7,956 nt of DNA from Firmicutes bacterium CAG:145 (GTDB lineage Bacteria; Bacillota; Clostridia; Peptostreptococcales; Anaerovoracaceae): NCBI GenBank assembly GCA_000435715.1, contig FR882600.1, forward strand, positions 153,741 to 161,696, written 5' to 3'. The notes beneath the pieces are model-generated. The model worked only from the letters and a program-made list of their open reading frames with translations. It did no database searches and had not been told where the DNA came from. Positions 7,261 to 7,956 of this stretch are shown here, piece by piece. Position 1 is the first letter of the stretch; each line of letters begins with the position of its first letter. A program made the position numbers and the translations under genes.

Positions 7261-7270
7261 CGAGCCGGGG
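7261..7270 (+). repeat. CGAGCCGGGG repeat
   Basis: This is an exact 10-nt repeat of 7093-7102. Shorter versions are at 7322-7328 (CGAGCCG) and, inverted, at 7943-7951 (CCCGGCTCG) beyond rpsT. The word recurs on both sides of rpsT and so is not tied to a single hairpin. Confidence 0.4.
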
Positions 7271-7336
7271 CGGCTGTCGGCGGAAAAGCCCATATCTATC
7301 TTTCTGACAACATTTCCCTCCCGAGCCGAACCAGCC

Positions 7337-7379
7337 CGCAGTCGACTGCGTTAAATCTGCAAGCAGCGGCCCCTGCCGC
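7337..7379. repeat. 14-bp perfect palindrome followed by a GC hairpin
   Basis: CGCAGTCGACTGCG at 7337-7350 is a perfect palindrome with no spacer. Sixteen bases later GCGGC-CCCT-GCCGC (7366-7379) forms a 5-bp stem with a 4-nt loop. Both stand just upstream of the rpsT promoter at 7402, where they could bind a dimeric protein or act as a weak barrier to readthrough. Function is unknown. Confidence 0.4.
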
Positions 7380-7401
7380 AGTAATACCGGCAAAAAACAC
7401 C

Positions 7402-7430
7402 TTGCAATTTCAACGACAATCGTATAAAAT
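7402..7430 (+). promoter_or_regulatory. Housekeeping (sigma-A type) promoter of rpsT
   Basis: TTGCAA at 7402-7407 (-35) and TAAAAT at 7425-7430 (-10) are separated by exactly 17 bp. Each matches the TTGACA/TATAAT consensus at four or more of six positions. Transcription should begin near 7437, giving a leader of about 65 nt. It stands alone before rpsT, consistent with a strong, independently transcribed ribosomal gene. Confidence 0.7.
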
Positions 7431-7447
7431 ATATGTTGCGAATTTAT

Positions 7448-7466
7448 CCTGTCCTAAAACGATAGG
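7448..7466 (+). promoter_or_regulatory. Small hairpin in the rpsT leader
   Basis: CCTGTC (7448-7453) and GATAGG (7461-7466) pair over 6 bp with one G·U and a 7-nt loop, CTAAAAC. It is placed in the 5' leader between the promoter and the unusual ribosome site. S20 represses its own translation in E. coli, so a leader element is plausible, but the stem is short and its role is inferred. Confidence 0.35.
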
Positions 7467-7501
7467 TATGCTGAAATTAAGAAAAGTGGGGTAAAAAAAT
7501 T

Positions 7502-7774
7502 ATGGCAAACATCAAATCCGCAAAGAAAAGAATCAGAGTTATCGACAAGAAGACTGCAAGAAACAGAAGAGTCAAGAATCATCTCAAGACTATCTTAAAG
7601 AACTTTGAACAGGCTATGGAAGAAGGCAATTTAGAAGTAGCACAGGAAAAGCTTCACCTTGCAGAGAAGAAACTCATGCAGGCAGCTGCTAAGAATACCA
7701 TTTCTAAGCATGCGGCTTCAAGAAAAGTTTCAAGATTAACCAAAAGATTCAACGCTGCAAAGGCAGCAAAATAA
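7502..7774 (+). CDS. rpsT: 30S ribosomal protein S20
   Basis: This 90-residue basic protein is the small-subunit protein S20, which binds 16S rRNA and supports 30S assembly. The N-terminus MANIKSAKKRIRVIDKKTARN and the C-terminal SRKVSRLTKRFNAAKAAK stretch are typical of the family, and the length is normal (about 85-90). Three helices rich in Lys/Arg are expected, and the sequence is complete. The ATG at 7502 is the only sensible start. Its ribosome site is weak: GTGGGG with GGGG at 7488-7491, 10 nt upstream, rather than a standard AGGAGG, which may matter for its known kind of translational control. It has its own promoter (7402-7430) and terminator (7823-7859), so it is monocistronic. It is unrelated in function to the upstream transporter-amidohydrolase cluster. 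Confidence 0.97.
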   Translation: MANIKSAKKRIRVIDKKTARNRRVKNHLKTILKNFEQAMEEGNLEVAQEKLHLAEKKLMQAAAKNTISKHAASRKVSRLTKRFNAAKAAK

Positions 7775-7793
7775 GTCTCACCCGTCCCCACCG

Positions 7794-7812
7794 GTGCATA
7801 AGTTAAATGCAC
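7794..7812 (+). repeat. Hairpin GTGCAT-N7-ATGCAC after rpsT
   Basis: Perfect 6-bp arms (7794-7799 and 7807-7812) surround a 7-nt loop. It is 19 nt past the rpsT stop and 10 nt before the terminator stem, so the two would be tandem hairpins at the mRNA 3' end. It may protect the transcript from 3' exonucleases; this is inferred. Confidence 0.4.
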
Positions 7813-7822
7813 AGCATGAGCG

Positions 7823-7859
7823 AAAAACCATGGAAGTGTCTCCCATGGTTTTTATTTTG
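7823..7859 (+). terminator. Intrinsic terminator of rpsT (possibly bidirectional)
   Basis: AAAAACCATGG (7823-7833) and CCATGGTTTTT (7843-7853) form a perfect 11-bp stem with a 9-nt loop, followed by further T-rich sequence to 7859. This is a classic rho-independent terminator 48 nt after the stop codon. The A-run on the left arm gives a T-run on the complement, so it could also end transcripts arriving from the right. Confidence 0.88.
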
Positions 7860-7884
7860 CCCTGAAGCACGCACGCTTTTCAAT

Positions 7885-7923
7885 GGCCGGACGATCCTCC
7901 GACTTTTCAGAGGACATACGGCC
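7885..7923. repeat. Nested hairpin GGCCG/CGGCC around TCCTC/GAGGA at window end
   Basis: The outer 5-bp stem (7885-7889 with 7919-7923) and inner 5-bp stem (7895-7899 with 7910-7914) are concentric, separated by internal loops of 5 and 4 nt, with a 10-nt apical loop. No gene is visible in 7860-7956. The structure could be the start of a leader RNA or part of the same intergenic repeat family; it is cut off by the window edge. Confidence 0.4.
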
Positions 7924-7942
7924 CACTCAGGTGAGCATACAA

Positions 7943-7951
7943 CCCGGCTCG
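7943..7951 (-). repeat. Inverted copy of the CGAGCCGGG repeat
   Basis: CCCGGCTCG is the reverse complement of the first nine bases of CGAGCCGGGG found at 7093-7102 and 7261-7270. Its presence beyond the rpsT terminator indicates that the repeat words are spread over both spacers around rpsT. Confidence 0.35.
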
Positions 7952-7956
7952 GGGGG

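Larger units (their letters stand above)
6773..7501. other. 729-bp gene-free region rich in inverted and direct repeats
   Basis: No open frame here has a convincing ribosome site or family-like protein. Instead the stretch has hairpins at 6855-6871, 6920-6961, 7068-7101, 7192-7237, 7337-7350 and 7366-7379, an outer inverted repeat at 6879-7012, and recurring short words (TGCTGTATTTTTT twice; ATTCTACAAC three times, one inverted; CGAGCCGG twice, plus a shortened third copy). Its last 100 bp contain the rpsT promoter and leader. It may be a degenerate intergenic repeat cluster, a structured non-coding RNA, or both. It matches no RNA family I recognise. Confidence 0.6.

Noticed and set aside
7247..7262. 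tRNA-like T-arm (AGTCGAATCCT)
   Set aside because: The GTTCGAATC core is altered and there is no matching acceptor stem, anticodon arm or D-arm upstream; not a tRNA.
7337..7350. 14-bp palindrome as a phage or integrase attachment site
   Set aside because: No integrase gene, no duplicated site and no element borders are visible in the window.

Overview
The window looks like chromosome of an anaerobic member of the Bacillota, probably class Clostridia. This is inferred from purine-rich Shine-Dalgarno sites (AAAGGAG, AAGGAGG), heavy use of ATA and AGA/AGG codons, clostridial-type protein families and a lysine-rich S20 protein. Genus cannot be set from the sequence. Five protein genes are well supported. 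No rRNA, tRNA, CRISPR array or complete mobile element was seen.

Positions 79-4976, all on the minus strand, hold a compact three-gene set. In transcription order it encodes an LctP-family (lactate permease-type) transporter (3390-4976), a YtcJ-type amidohydrolase of the amidohydrolase-3 family (1771-3372), and an NhaC-family Na+/H+ antiporter (79-1689). The first two genes are 17 bp apart, with an alternative ATGA-overlap start. The third follows after 81 bp that contain a small GC hairpin.

Divergently, on the plus strand, lies a full-length PucR-type transcriptional regulator (5156-6772). The 179-bp divergent control region (4977-5155) contains a perfect 7-bp-arm inverted repeat, TTTGTGC-N4-GCACAAA, which is a good candidate operator. 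The simplest reading is a locally regulated catabolic module. The LctP-type permease brings in an organic anion or amide-containing metabolite, the cytosolic amidohydrolase hydrolyses it, and the NhaC protein handles Na+/H+ balance or exchanges a product. The PucR protein would control the operon. The substrate cannot be read from sequence.

Positions 6773-7501 (729 bp) hold no credible gene but are dense in inverted and direct repeats: a 14-bp hairpin with a T-run that is a possible terminator for the regulator gene, a surrounding 15-nt inverted repeat, several further hairpins, and recurring words such as TGCTGTATTTTTT, ATTCTACAAC and CGAGCCGG. Some of these words recur on the far side of rpsT, which suggests a degenerate dispersed intergenic repeat or a structured RNA. 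A strong housekeeping promoter (7402-7430) then drives rpsT (ribosomal protein S20, 7502-7774), which ends in a clear intrinsic terminator (7823-7859). The last 97 bp contain another nested hairpin and no gene.
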